DNA from: an uncultured Eubacteriales bacterium
GTDB lineage: Bacteria > Bacillota > Clostridia > Oscillospirales > Acutalibacteraceae
NCBI GenBank assembly: GCA_900316555.1
Contig: ONDL01000014.1
Span: forward strand, 1-47,258
Reading direction: 5' to 3'
DNA length: 47,258 bases
Positions 8,181-16,590 of this stretch are shown here, one piece after another (position 1 is the first letter of the stretch; every line of letters begins with the position of its first letter). The notes under the pieces are model-generated. The model was given only the letters and a program-made list of their open reading frames with translations. It made no database searches and was not told the DNA's origin. Both the position numbers and the translations under genes were made by a program.

Positions 8181-9493
8181 CTGAGTGTCCGCAGTCCTTT
8201 CGGGTATTTATTCTTTAATCTGCCGTTTGACGCCTTGCCGAAGCCTGTGGTCATGCCGCTCACGCATACGGCGCTGTAGCCCTTTATGTCCGCAGGCACG
8301 GTGATTTCCTCTCCGTGGAGATAAGCCTTTATCTCGGCGCTGTCAGCGTCGAAATCTACCGCGTTCACGCAGTCGGATTCCTTTGCGGCGGCAAACGCGC
8401 TGTGGTGCGGCTCAATCCGCCTTTTCACGATCTCGCCCAGGATTACGCCTGCTCTCAATACGGGTACGCCGTCCATCGGTTGATAATTCTTCGGAAGAAT
8501 TATAATCTTATCCTTCACGACAGTGATATTCTCTCCGAAGGGTCGGTTGACAAAGAGGCTGTCGTAAAAATCAAGAATATCGCTGTCCGTCTTTGTTTTT
8601 ATCTCAGGCAAAGCGGATTTTACGCTCTCGCCTTTTTTGCGCAGGCGCGCGGCAAAATGACCCTCGCCGCCGTCCATCGGGAATATCCTGCGCGCGTATT
8701 CAAGCGCAGGTCTGCCGAAGCTCACGCCCGAATCCTCAAGCTCAAAGTCGGGGTTTTCGTCTAAGAATCGCGTAATCACGCCCTCGTTTTCCTCGCGCGA
8801 GAAGGTGCAGGTCGAGTAGACCATCACACCGCCGGGTTTGAGCGCTTTTTTGGCGCTGTCAAGGATATGCAGCTGGCGTTCGGCGCAGCTTCGGACGTGC
8901 TCAACGCTCCATTCGGTCTGAGCCTCGCCGTTCTTGCGGAACATTCCCTCGCCGCTGCACGGCGCGTCGACAAGCACCCTGTCAAACATTCCCGCGACCC
9001 TTTCGCAGAGCTGTTCGGGGTGGGCGTTCGACACAACGGCGTTGCTGATTCCCATTCGTTCAATATTCGATAAAAGAATATTAGCGCGGTTTCTGACGAT
9101 CTCGTTGCTCCACAAAAGTCCCGTGCCGTTGAGCATAGCGCCGATCTGGGTACTCTTTCCGCCCGGTGCGGCGCAGAGGTCGAGGACAAAATCTCCCTCC
9201 TCAACGCCGAGCATTTCCGCCGCGGAGGTCGCGGACGGCTCCTGGATATAGAACGCGCCGCAGTGGTGCAGCGGACTGTTACCGGGCGACTGCACCTCCG
9301 CGGGAATGTAGAAACCGTTCGGGCAAAACGGAGTGGACTTGAGTTCAAATCCGATAAGGGTTCCGAGCTTTTCGGGACTGCACTTGAGAGTGTTTACGCG
9401 CAGACCGCGGAAGTGCTCCGCCTCGTAATATTTCAGAAATTCATCATATTCGCCGCCGAGCAGCGACTTCATTCTGCCGAGAAACTCTTCCAT
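8177..9493 (-). CDS. rsmF: RsmF-type rRNA cytosine-C5 methyltransferase (NOL1/NOP2/Sun family)
   Basis: The 438-residue protein has an N-terminal RNA-binding part, the SAM motif DLCAAPGGKSTQIGAM (about 105-120), the release cysteine in DAPCSGEG (Cys179) and the nucleophile in STCTF (Cys229). A C-terminal ~150-residue extension follows, as in RsmF/YebU, probably a PUA-like RNA-binding domain. The ATG at 9493 shares one base with the TGA of the LUD gene upstream. The gene ends with an ATGA overlap into rsmA, so two 16S methyltransferases are made together. The exact target base is inferred from the family (C1407-like). Confidence 0.9.
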   Translation of the reverse strand: MEEFLGRMKSLLGGEYDEFLKYYEAEHFRGLRVNTLKCSPEKLGTLIGFELKSTPFCPNGFYIPAEVQSPGNSPLHHCGAFYIQEPSATSAAEMLGVEEGDFVLDLCAAPGGKSTQIGAMLNGTGLLWSNEIVRNRANILLSNIERMGISNAVVSNAHPEQLCERVAGMFDRVLVDAPCSGEGMFRKNGEAQTEWSVEHVRSCAERQLHILDSAKKALKPGGVMVYSTCTFSREENEGVITRFLDENPDFELEDSGVSFGRPALEYARRIFPMDGGEGHFAARLRKKGESVKSALPEIKTKTDSDILDFYDSLFVNRPFGENITVVKDKIIILPKNYQPMDGVPVLRAGVILGEIVKRRIEPHHSAFAAAKESDCVNAVDFDADSAEIKAYLHGEEITVPADIKGYSAVCVSGMTTGFGKASNGRLKNKYPKGLRTLR

Positions 9494-10155
9494 CAGTAAC
9501 CGAGTTCCTCGTTGATGATGATGACCTTGATGCGGTTGACATGGCGCTGCTGAGCGCATACGACGTAGTTACAGCAGATTCTGCCGTCACCGTGGCAGCC
9601 CTCGCAGAGCTCGGGATTCTCCTTGTTCATCGAAACGCACTGACCTGCCTTTGCGCAGTAGGTGTCGATTCCGAGGCGGACGGTGTTGGGCGGAGCCGCC
9701 TTTGTCTTGACTCTCTCAACAGCCTCGTCGATGTTCTTAACCAGCTTGTTGACGCCACAGACGACGACAACGCTTTTGGGGCCGTAAAGAATCGCAGCAA
9801 CGCGGTTGGAGTTGCCGTCGACGTTGTAGAGTTCGCCGTTTTCGGTGACGGCATTGGAGCTTGTGAAGAAAGCGTCGGCGCTGAAGGTCTTGCGGTAAAC
9901 CTCCTCAACCTCCTCGCGGGTAATGCCCTCGCGCGAACGGTCGAGGTAGTTGTAATCAGCCGAACTGATAATATCATAAATTCCCGTCTGCTTGAGTGTG
10001 ACGGAACCGCCGTTTGATATCACATCGCCCTTTTTGATAAGGGTCTTTACGAGCTCGCGTGCCTCGGCGCTGTTCTCGCAAAAGTACGCCTCCATACGGT
10101 TGCGGCGGAGGTTCTGCATTGTTTTTTCTATTCTTGCCTTTAATTCGTCAGTCAT
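9493..10155 (-). CDS. LUD-domain protein (LutC/YkgG-like)
   Basis: The 220-residue protein is a LUD (lactate utilisation) domain protein. It shows GDVISNGGSVTLKQTGI near 44-60, TSSNAVTENGELYNVDG near 120-136 and AAILYGPKSVVVVCGVNKLV near 143-160. The C-terminus is rich in cysteines (CAKAGQC, CEGCHGDGRICCNYVVC), unusual for plain LutC and suggestive of a metal or cluster site. The ATG at 10155 is chosen because AAGGG lies upstream; a GTG at 10164 is the alternative. It heads an overlapping operon with rRNA methyltransferases, and no lutA/lutB is present, so a lactate role is not supported here. Confidence 0.85.
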   Translation of the reverse strand: MTDELKARIEKTMQNLRRNRMEAYFCENSAEARELVKTLIKKGDVISNGGSVTLKQTGIYDIISSADYNYLDRSREGITREEVEEVYRKTFSADAFFTSSNAVTENGELYNVDGNSNRVAAILYGPKSVVVVCGVNKLVKNIDEAVERVKTKAAPPNTVRLGIDTYCAKAGQCVSMNKENPELCEGCHGDGRICCNYVVCAQQRHVNRIKVIIINEELGY

Positions 10156-10228
10156 GTTAATCACGCCCTTGTTTGTTTTTCCTTATTATAGCGCAAAAAA
10201 CGAACGAGCGCAAGACGCAGACGTGATT

Positions 10229-10772
10229 TTACGGCTCCTTAAACGGCACGTTGAGGTACTGCGCGACGGATTTCGCGAGAGCGCGGGCGATGTTGTCGAG
10301 ATTGTCGCGTATCCAGCGCGCGTCGGCGCGGTTGTCGTGGTAGGCAGTCTCGATCAGCACGGCAGGCGCCTTTGTTTTCCTCAGCTCGGCGAGATTCGCG
10401 TTAGGCACGAGCTTTATGTTCATAGGCTCGCGGTAAATCGGGCGGTAGTTCTCGGCGATGATCTCCGCGAAGCGCTTTCCGCGCTCGCTGGTCGGATAGT
10501 AGTAAATCTGCACGCCCGTGTTCTTTCCTGCCTGAGCGTCGGGCGAGGCGTTGCTGTGGATCGCTAGGTGGAGGTTGTAATCCTGACCGTTCGCGTCGTT
10601 GGATGATCTTCCACAGCGGCATTTCGGGCTGGTTGCGCGAGAAATCGATCCCGCTTGCTGTAAGATAAGGCTCCATCGCGTCGGCGATAAGGTTCATGTA
10701 GTATTCCTCGTTGCCGCCGTCGACGTAGTGATTGAACTCCTGTGCGGACGGACTGAGGTAAATTTTAGGCAT
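10229..10772 (-). pseudogene. N-acetylmuramoyl-L-alanine amidase (Amidase_3 type), frameshifted
   Basis: The ATG at 10772 is preceded by GGGAG. The first frame runs MPKIYLSPSAQEFNHYVDGG to PLWKIIQ, then the reading switches frame near 10598-10606. The second frame gives NANGQD-like sequence (NDANGQDYNLHLAIHSNAS) and continues through VQIYYYPTSERGKRF to VLIETAYHDN and the end at 10229. HLAIHSNA and the ET of VLIETAYHDN are the zinc-His and catalytic Glu segments of peptidoglycan amidases. Restored, it would be about 180-185 residues with no signal peptide. A net loss of 2 bases (or 5 or 8) explains the shift. It is either a real pseudogene or a sequence error. Confidence 0.8.
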
Positions 10773-10954
10773 AGCTGTACTCCCTTTCTGTTTGGTTCTA
10801 TACAGCATATGCGCGGATTAGAAAAAGTTGCGATAATCCGTCTATAATTCTATAATGCAATTAAAACGGGCTGTTTGTATGTTAAAATAATCGAAATACA
10901 TAGATGTTGTATTCTGAATTTTGTAAATAATTTATTGAAGGGAGAAATGTCATT

Positions 10955-11500
10955 ATGAAATGGTATTGTACTGTATGCGGCTATGTTCACGAGGGAGCAG
11001 AGCCTCCCGAGGCTTGCCCCGTCTGCAAGCAGCCCGCTTCCAAGTTTAAGCCCATGGACGAAGAGGCTGAGTATGCCACCGTTCACAAGCTCGGCGAAGG
11101 CAAGGCTGAGGGCGTAAGCGAGGACATCATCAAGGATCTCAGAGCTAACTTTGAGGGCGAGTGCAGCGAGGTTGGTATGTATCTTGCAATGGCTAGAGTT
11201 GCCGACAGAGAGGGTTATCCCGAGATCGCAGAGGCGTTCAAGAGATACGCTTTTGAAGAGGCTGACCACGCTTCCCGTTTTGCCGAGCTTCTCGGCGAGG
11301 TTCTGACCGACAGCACCGAAAAGAACCTCAAGATGCGCGCTGACGCTGAGGCAGGCGCCTGCGAAGGCAAGTTTGACCTTGCAAAGAGAGCAAAGGCTGC
11401 TAACCTCGACGCTATTCACGACACCGTCCACGAAATGGCGAAGGACGAGGCGAGACACGGCGCAGGCTTTAAGGGACTGCTGAAGAGATATTTCGGCTGA
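10955..11500 (+). CDS. rbr: Reverse rubrerythrin (NADH peroxidase), rubredoxin domain first
   Basis: The 181-residue protein begins with a rubredoxin domain ([10 protein letters not shown] ... CPVCKQP, about residues 5-30). A four-helix diiron domain follows (about 50-181) with the carboxylate/His motifs [19 protein letters not shown] and [10 protein letters not shown]. This is the domain order of reverse rubrerythrin, the main H2O2/O2-reducing protein of Clostridia, which takes electrons from NADH through partner reductases. AAGGGAG lies upstream of the ATG. It stands alone on the plus strand and is normally peroxide-induced; I could not find a convincing PerR box. Confidence 0.94.
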   Translation: MKWYCTVCGYVHEGAEPPEACPVCKQPASKFKPMDEEAEYATVHKLGEGKAEGVSEDIIKDLRANFEGECSEVGMYLAMARVADREGYPEIAEAFKRYAFEEADHASRFAELLGEVLTDSTEKNLKMRADAEAGACEGKFDLAKRAKAANLDAIHDTVHEMAKDEARHGAGFKGLLKRYFG

Positions 11501-11504
11501 TTCC

Positions 11505-11765
11505 ATGATACCGCTTGCGCTGATCTGCGTTCTTGCAATCTGATTTCTGGCGGGAACAGTGTTGCTGTTTCAACAGACGGTCAAAGGAATCAAACGCGAC
11601 GCGACGAAAAGAAGCGTCATTCTATGTTCGGCTGTCAATGTTATTGCAGGAATCGCACTGATTGTCATATCATGCTTTGACCTTTCAGTCATGTTCGCAT
11701 ACCTGCTTATCGGGCTGGTGTTTATAGCGCTGGCGTTCTTTCTGGTCAAACGCAACTTTTTTTAA
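11505..11765 (+). pseudogene. Small membrane protein with an in-frame TGA stop
   Basis: An ATG at 11505, 4 bases after the rubrerythrin stop, opens a frame reading MIPLALICVLAI, then TGA (11541-11543), then FLAGTVLLFQQTVKG and two more hydrophobic segments to FFLVKRNFF. Without the stop it would be an 86-residue protein with three membrane helices; the TGA falls in the middle of the first. The remaining open part can start only at a GTG (11559) with a poor Shine-Dalgarno, giving 68 residues. No family recognised. Other genes here use TGA as a normal stop, so recoding is unlikely. Confidence 0.5.
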
Positions 11766-11772
11766 TCGCAAC

Positions 11773-11810
11773 AAAAAAGGAGTGGGATTATTCCCGCTCC
11801 TTCTTTTTTA
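11773..11810. terminator. Bidirectional terminator between the small membrane gene and the LysR gene
   Basis: Stem GGAGTGGGA / TCCCGCTCC-type arms (AAGGAG-GGGA with TCCCGCTCCTT, 11779-11802) flank a 4-base loop, with A-run on the left and TTCTTTTTT on the right. It serves both convergent genes. Confidence 0.85.
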
Positions 11811-12716
11811 CAGATCATATATATCGTCCTCGCCCTCGGCGTACTTGCGGACGGTGTCTATGAAAAGACCGGCTACAGGGTTCGCGATATCCCTCGCCCA
11901 TGCCATTACATATGCTACGGCGGTGTCGGCGTCCTCGACAGAGTAGACCGAGGTGCGCGCCGAGGAAGCGAATTCCGAGAGCGACTTCGGCAGCACCGAC
12001 AAACCCATTCCCGCGGAGACCGCCATATACAATGAAGCGAGGTCGTCGTATGAGCTGTCCGTGCGCGGCGAGAGGTGGAAGGTACGCAGCAAGTCCATGA
12101 CCTCCATAAACAATATAGGCGCGGAGGATTCCGAGAGCAGCACGATCCGCTCGTCCGCAAGCTCGGAGAGGCTGATGCTCTTTCCTCTGAATCGGTTCTT
12201 GTGCGGAGCGACGATCACAAGCGGCTCGTGGTGGGTGATCAGGGTTTCTATGCCCGAGCTTTCGGGCACCATGTCGCGCGGCATGAAGCAAAAATCATAG
12301 TCGCCGCCCGTAATCGCCTGAGCCCTGTCGGACGCGTCAAGCCTGCACAGCTCGATGCTGATTCCGGGATATCGCTTGCCGAAGTCGGACAGACACTTCG
12401 ACGGAAAGCTCATCGAGGTCACATCGCAGCCGATCGTGATTTTGCCCTTGCCGCCGTCGTGCATCTCCTTGATGACAGTGCGCGCCTTGTTGAAGGTGTT
12501 GACCATCTCTATCGCGTAAGGGAGCAAGGTCTTGCCCTCGTTGGTAATGAAAACCTCGCGGCGGGTGCGCGAGAAAAGCTGCACGCCGAACTCCTTTTCG
12601 AGGTCGCTCACGTGGCGGCTGACGGTCGACTGTGAAACATAATTACGCCTCGCCGCCTCGGAAAAGTTGAGCGTCTGGGCGACTGAGATAAAATATACGA
12701 GCTGGTTGATATCCAT
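11808..12716 (-). CDS. LysR-family transcriptional regulator
   Basis: The 302-residue protein has the N-terminal LysR winged helix (INQLVYFISVAQTLNFSEAA, YVSQSTVSRHVSDLEKEFG, LFSRTRREVFITNEG; about residues 3-65). The effector-binding domain (about 90-295) starts with GKITIGCD and SMSFPSKCLSDF. The ATG at 12716 is chosen for the AGGTG 6 bases upstream; a GTG 9 bases earlier is possible. It is divergent from fabF, with a 200-base gap that holds a perfect inverted repeat. By LysR convention it probably controls that lipid operon and itself (inference). Ligand unknown. Confidence 0.93.
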   Translation of the reverse strand: MDINQLVYFISVAQTLNFSEAARRNYVSQSTVSRHVSDLEKEFGVQLFSRTRREVFITNEGKTLLPYAIEMVNTFNKARTVIKEMHDGGKGKITIGCDVTSMSFPSKCLSDFGKRYPGISIELCRLDASDRAQAITGGDYDFCFMPRDMVPESSGIETLITHHEPLVIVAPHKNRFRGKSISLSELADERIVLLSESSAPILFMEVMDLLRTFHLSPRTDSSYDDLASLYMAVSAGMGLSVLPKSLSEFASSARTSVYSVEDADTAVAYVMAWARDIANPVAGLFIDTVRKYAEGEDDIYDL

Positions 12717-12735
12717 AAAAAGCACCTGCGATATC

Positions 12736-12758
12736 TGTTATGCAGCTTTTGCATAACA
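12736..12758. promoter_or_regulatory. Perfect 9-bp inverted repeat, candidate LysR operator
   Basis: TGTTATGCA (12736-12744) and TGCATAACA (12750-12758) flank a 5-base centre. It contains T-N11-A patterns expected for LysR binding and lies 20 bases upstream of the lysR start codon. A related half-site, GCATAAC, recurs near 12834-12840 just after the fabF -10 box. Confidence 0.65.
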
Positions 12759-12795
12759 TTATTCAAAAATAATTAAAATTGCATTGTCGGGACGG

Positions 12796-12824
12796 TTGTG
12801 CAAACAGGAAATGTCTGCTATAAT
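12796..12824 (+). promoter_or_regulatory. Sigma-A-type promoter of the fabF operon
   Basis: TTGTGC (12796-12801), 17 bases, TATAAT (12819-12824). The LysR-like inverted repeat lies about 84 bases upstream of the expected start and a half-site lies at the start itself, a layout compatible with activation or repression. Confidence 0.65.
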
Positions 12825-12924
12825 CTTAATATAGCATAACGGCATGCAAAAAGTAAATAGCTATTTTTTTGATAACGGGACCGAATTCACCCCGTTGTCC
12901 GATTTGTAAGGAGTTATGAGTAAC

Positions 12925-14151
12925 ATGAAAAAAATTGTGATCACAGGCATGGGCGCCGTAACACCCGTGGGTATCGGCATCGACGAGTATTGGAAGAACA
13001 TTACCGAGGGCAAGTCGGGTATTGACACAATCAAGACCTTTGACCCCTCAGAGCTGGCGGTACAGATCGCGGGCGAGGTCAAGAACTTCAACCCGTCAGA
13101 CTATCTCGCCAAAGACTTGATCAGAAAAACAGACCCCTTTATGCAGTACGCTTACGTCGCCGCCGAGGAAGCGATCAAGCAAAGCGGCATAGAGATTGAG
13201 CCTGAGAGAACAGGCATTATTATGGGCACCGCCATGAGCGGCGTTGCGACAACCGCCTTCACACAGGACGCGCTTTCGGGCGCCTCCCACAAGAAGGTTG
13301 GCCCGCGTTTCATTCCCAAAATCCTCGGAAATATCGCCGCGGCAAATATCGCGATCGACTACAACATTCAGGGACCGAGCTTCACCGTGAGCACCGCCTG
13401 TTCTTCTGGCGGCGACGCAATCAATACCGCGTGCATGTGCATGCAGGCAGGCAAGGCTGACGTTATGCTCGCTGTTGGCGCCGAGAGCGTGCTCTGTCCG
13501 CTGGTTATCTACTCCCTCGCGAACGCCAAGGCACTTTCACGCAGAAACGACGACCCCAAGACCGCGAGCAGACCCTTTGACGTGACACGCGACGGCTTTG
13601 TTATCGGCGAAGGCGGCGGCGCGCTCGTTCTCGAAACCGAGGAGCACGCTCTCGCGAGAGGCGCGAAAATCTACGGCGAGGTCAAGGGCTGCGGCAACAC
13701 CTGCGACGCCCACCACGTCACAGCACCCCACCCCGAGGGCAGAGGCGCAATCGCGTGTATGAAGCAGGCTCTCGCAGACGCGGGAATCGACGCTTCCGAA
13801 ATCGGCTACGTCAACGCTCACGGCACCGCCACCAACAAGGGCGACACCGTTGAGACAGGCGCGATAAAGAGCGTTTTCGGTGACAAGCTCCCCTATGTCA
13901 GCTCCACAAAGGGCGCGACAGGCCACATGATGGGCGCGGGCGGCATCACAGAAACCATCGCCTGCGTCAAGGCGATCGAAACTGGCATTATTCCGCCTAC
14001 AATCAATCTAAACGAGATCGACCCCGAATGCGAGGGAATCGACTTCGTTCCCAACACCGCTAAGAAAGCCGATATCCGCTACGCGATGTCCAACGCCTTC
14101 GGCTTCGGCGGTCAGAATTCAAGTATTATTGTCGGAAAATACGAGGGATAA
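12925..14151 (+). CDS. fabF: Beta-ketoacyl-ACP synthase II (FabF-type)
   Basis: This 408-residue condensing enzyme adds two-carbon units from malonyl-ACP to acyl-ACP. It begins KKIVITGMGAVTPVG and has the full Cys-His-His triad: Cys159 in TACSSGG, His299 in NAHGTATNKGD and His334 in ATGHMMGAGG. A GFGGQNSS loop lies near the C-terminus. AAGGAG is 11 bases before ATG 12925 but only 2 before ATG 12916; the later start fits the family. It is first in an operon with an acyl-CoA ligase, thioesterase and thioredoxin, not in a fab cluster, so it may serve a specialised acyl product (inference). Confidence 0.93.
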   Translation: MKKIVITGMGAVTPVGIGIDEYWKNITEGKSGIDTIKTFDPSELAVQIAGEVKNFNPSDYLAKDLIRKTDPFMQYAYVAAEEAIKQSGIEIEPERTGIIMGTAMSGVATTAFTQDALSGASHKKVGPRFIPKILGNIAAANIAIDYNIQGPSFTVSTACSSGGDAINTACMCMQAGKADVMLAVGAESVLCPLVIYSLANAKALSRRNDDPKTASRPFDVTRDGFVIGEGGGALVLETEEHALARGAKIYGEVKGCGNTCDAHHVTAPHPEGRGAIACMKQALADAGIDASEIGYVNAHGTATNKGDTVETGAIKSVFGDKLPYVSSTKGATGHMMGAGGITETIACVKAIETGIIPPTINLNEIDPECEGIDFVPNTAKKADIRYAMSNAFGFGGQNSSIIVGKYEG

Positions 14152-14188
14152 ACAGCCCCATTCTCCGGCGAAAACTATGGAGGTAATT

Positions 14189-15810
14189 ATGGCTTATACA
14201 TACGATATTTCGATGTTCCGGGAAACCTTTGAGAGCGAGTTCACTTGGCTCAACGGCTTTATGCGCAACGTCCGCCGCTTCGGCTACCGCATGGCAGCGA
14301 TCGACCCCGCAGGCAAGCGCGAATGGAATTACACACAGCTCAACGCCGAAGCTAACCGCTTCGCGAACGCCCTCAAAAAGGACGGCGTAAAGAAGAGCGA
14401 CGTAATTTTCATGCAGCTTTTCAACTCGCCCGAATTCCTCTTTACATATATTGCGTCTCAGAAAATCGGCGCTATCAGCAACCCCGCGAACTTCAACTTC
14501 TCTCCCGGCGAAACAGCCGAGATCATCAGCCACAACAAGCCCAGGGTATACCTCTACGACGCTGAGATCGTCAATACTGCAGTCAGGGCTCTCAAGCTGA
14601 GCAAACACAAGCCCGAGATCGTTATCGCGGTAAATAATTCCGAAAAAGAATTTACAGTCCCCGAGGGACACATTCTCTATGAGGACTACGTCCGCACATC
14701 TACGACGAGATCGTGCGTCTGCAGACCTCGGGCACCACAGGCACCCCCAAGGGCGTGCCGCTCAACAACATCAACGAGGTGCTTTCCGCTCACGACGTTA
14801 TCATGCACTTTCCGCTCAACCCCACGGATATCACGATGAACATGACTCCGTGGTTCCACCGCGGAGGTCTGCATTCGGGCGGCCCCACCCCGACGCTTTA
14901 CGCGGGCGCGGCTGTCGTTATCATGCGCACCTTTAACCCCAAGGTCACCCTGCGCTATATCGAAAACTACAAAATCACCTTCATCACAGGCGTTCCGTCC
15001 GTACTGACCCTGCTCGCGACAAAGCAGGAGAAGCACCCGAAGGATATTTCCTCGCTCAAGGGCATCATCACCATGGGCAGCCCGCTTGAGAAGGAAGCCT
15101 GCATCCGCTTCCAGAACGTGCTCTCACCCAACCTCTTTAACGGCTACGGCACGACCGAGACCTTCTGGAACACCTTCCTCAGACCCTTTGACCTGCCCGA
15201 GATGTCGGGTACCGCGGGACGCTCCTGCACCGACGACGAGGTTCGCATAGTAAAGGTTTACGAGGACAGAAAAGCCGAGCCCGACGAGCTTGTCGCCACG
15301 GACAACGTCGAAGAAGGCGAGGTCATCATCAAGTGCCCCGCAAAGACGACCTACTGCTATGTTGACAACGAGCAGGCTACAAAGGAGAAGTTCTACAAGG
15401 GCTGGATGTACACGGGCGATATCGGCACATGGGACGAGAAGCAGTACATCAGCATCGCGGGCAGAAAGGACGATATGATCATCTCCAAGGGCGAGAACAT
15501 CTACCCCGCCCGCATCGAGGAGGTCATCAACCTCAACCCTAAGGTAAGCGAGTGCATCGTAACTGGCGTACCCGACAGCACACGCGGCGAGAGTCTTGCG
15601 GCATACGTTATCAAAGCAGACGACAGCCTGACCGTCGCCGAGCTGCTTGACTTCTGCGCACAGTCGCCGAACCTCTCGAAGTATCAGGTGCCGCGTTACT
15701 ACCGCTTTGTCACCGAGCTTCCGCACACCGCGACAGGCAAGAAGCAGCACTACTTAATCAAAAAACAGGCGCGCGAGGATCTCAAGAACGGTCTCCTGCT
15801 CAGAAAGTAA
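14189..15810 (+). pseudogene. AMP-forming acyl-CoA (fatty acid) ligase, single-base frameshift
   Basis: The ATG at 14189 follows GGAGGTAATT. The first frame encodes the N-terminal part (YTQLNAEANRFANALKKDGV, residues ~45-65) up to HILYEDYVR, then the frame breaks at 14693-14697. Adding one C there gives EDYVRHIYDEIVRLQTSGTTGTPKG, the P-loop of the ANL family. The second frame continues through YGTTETFWN, YTGDIG, GRKDDMIISKGENIYPARIEEVI and the C-terminal TGKKQHYLIKK with the catalytic Lys. Restored length is about 540 residues, normal for the family. It activates a fatty or other carboxylic acid with ATP and CoA. It is either a pseudogene or a sequence error. Confidence 0.88.
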
Positions 15811-15818
15811 GGTGCCGC

Positions 15819-16232
15819 ATGAGTTATATCTATACGCGCAAGGCAAACTACTACGAAACAGACATGATGGGCATTGTCCACCACTCCAATCATATCCGCT
15901 ACTTTGAGGAAGCAAGGATCGCGTTTATGCACAGCATCGGCTGCGACGTGATGCAGATGGAGCGTGACGGAATCATCATTCCTAATGTGGATGCCTACGC
16001 GCGATATTATATTCCCGTGCGGTTCAGCGAGGAGATAGACATCGAAATCCGTCTGAGCTACTTCAACGGAACCAAGATGGAGTACACCTACACCGCCAGA
16101 AATAAAAACGGCGAAACCGCCGCCGAAGGACATACCATGCACTGCTTTGTCCGCGGCGATTTCAAGCCGATGTCACTGCGCCGCGCATACCCCGATTATT
16201 ACAGGAAACTGGCGGAGGCAGTTGAAAAATAA
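15819..16232 (+). CDS. Acyl-CoA thioesterase, 4HBT hotdog family (YbgC-like)
   Basis: The 137-residue hotdog-fold protein has the YbgC/4-hydroxybenzoyl-CoA thioesterase motif YYETDMMGIVHHSNHIRYFEEAR (catalytic Asp15), with the usual VRFSEEIDIEI and GHTMHCFV strands. It hydrolyses acyl-CoA or acyl-ACP thioesters. It begins 9 bases after the ligase stop and is followed by thioredoxin after 13 bases. Its presence with a ketosynthase and a ligase suggests a loading/elongation/release set for one acyl chain (inference). Confidence 0.9.
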   Translation: MSYIYTRKANYYETDMMGIVHHSNHIRYFEEARIAFMHSIGCDVMQMERDGIIIPNVDAYARYYIPVRFSEEIDIEIRLSYFNGTKMEYTYTARNKNGETAAEGHTMHCFVRGDFKPMSLRRAYPDYYRKLAEAVEK

Positions 16233-16245
16233 CAGGAGTTTTGAA

Positions 16246-16554
16246 ATGGAAAAATTGTATGAGGAGGATTTTGAGGAACGCGTTCTCAGCGCGGAGCACC
16301 CTGTCGTAGTCGATTTCTACGCCGACTGGTGCGGCCCGTGCCACATGCTCTCGCCTATTCTCGAAGAGCTCGAGAGCAAGAACGACGACTTCGAATTCTT
16401 CAAGGTAAACGTGGATGAATGTCACGACCTCGCGGTAAAATACAACGTGTTTTCTATCCCGACGGTCGTAATCTTCAAGGGCGGCAGAACGGTTGTCCAG
16501 TCAATCGGTCTTAAGTCCGGGGAGGAAATGCAAAAGATACTGAACGGTATATAA
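16246..16554 (+). CDS. trxA: Thioredoxin
   Basis: The 102-residue protein has the thioredoxin fold with active site WCGPC (Cys29, Cys32) in VDFYADWCGPCHML and the cis-Pro segment FSIPTVVIFKGG (about 70-81). ATG 16246 follows AGGAG. It is cytoplasmic, as there is no signal peptide. It ends the lipid-type operon and is followed by a terminator. Why a thioredoxin is here is unclear; no thioredoxin reductase is nearby. Confidence 0.95.
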   Translation: MEKLYEEDFEERVLSAEHPVVVDFYADWCGPCHMLSPILEELESKNDDFEFFKVNVDECHDLAVKYNVFSIPTVVIFKGGRTVVQSIGLKSGEEMQKILNGI

Positions 16555-16560
16555 ATGAAA

Positions 16561-16590
16561 AATCGGCTCTTCGGAGCCGATTTTCTTTAT
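16561..16590. terminator. Terminator of the fabF-trx operon
   Basis: AATCGGCTC - TTCG - GAGCCGATT followed by TTCTTTATTT; the other strand also ends in T after the stem, so it may also stop the CBS gene. Confidence 0.88.

Noticed and set aside
10840..10870. PerR box before rubrerythrin
   Set aside because: The TATAAT TC TATAAT there is a direct, not inverted, repeat and does not fit the palindrome.
11541..11543. TGA recoded as an amino acid
   Set aside because: Many genes in the window end in TGA, and no selenocysteine or Trp recoding signal is visible.
13537..13926. Open frame opposite fabF
   Set aside because: Shadow of the ketosynthase gene, which has a complete catalytic triad.
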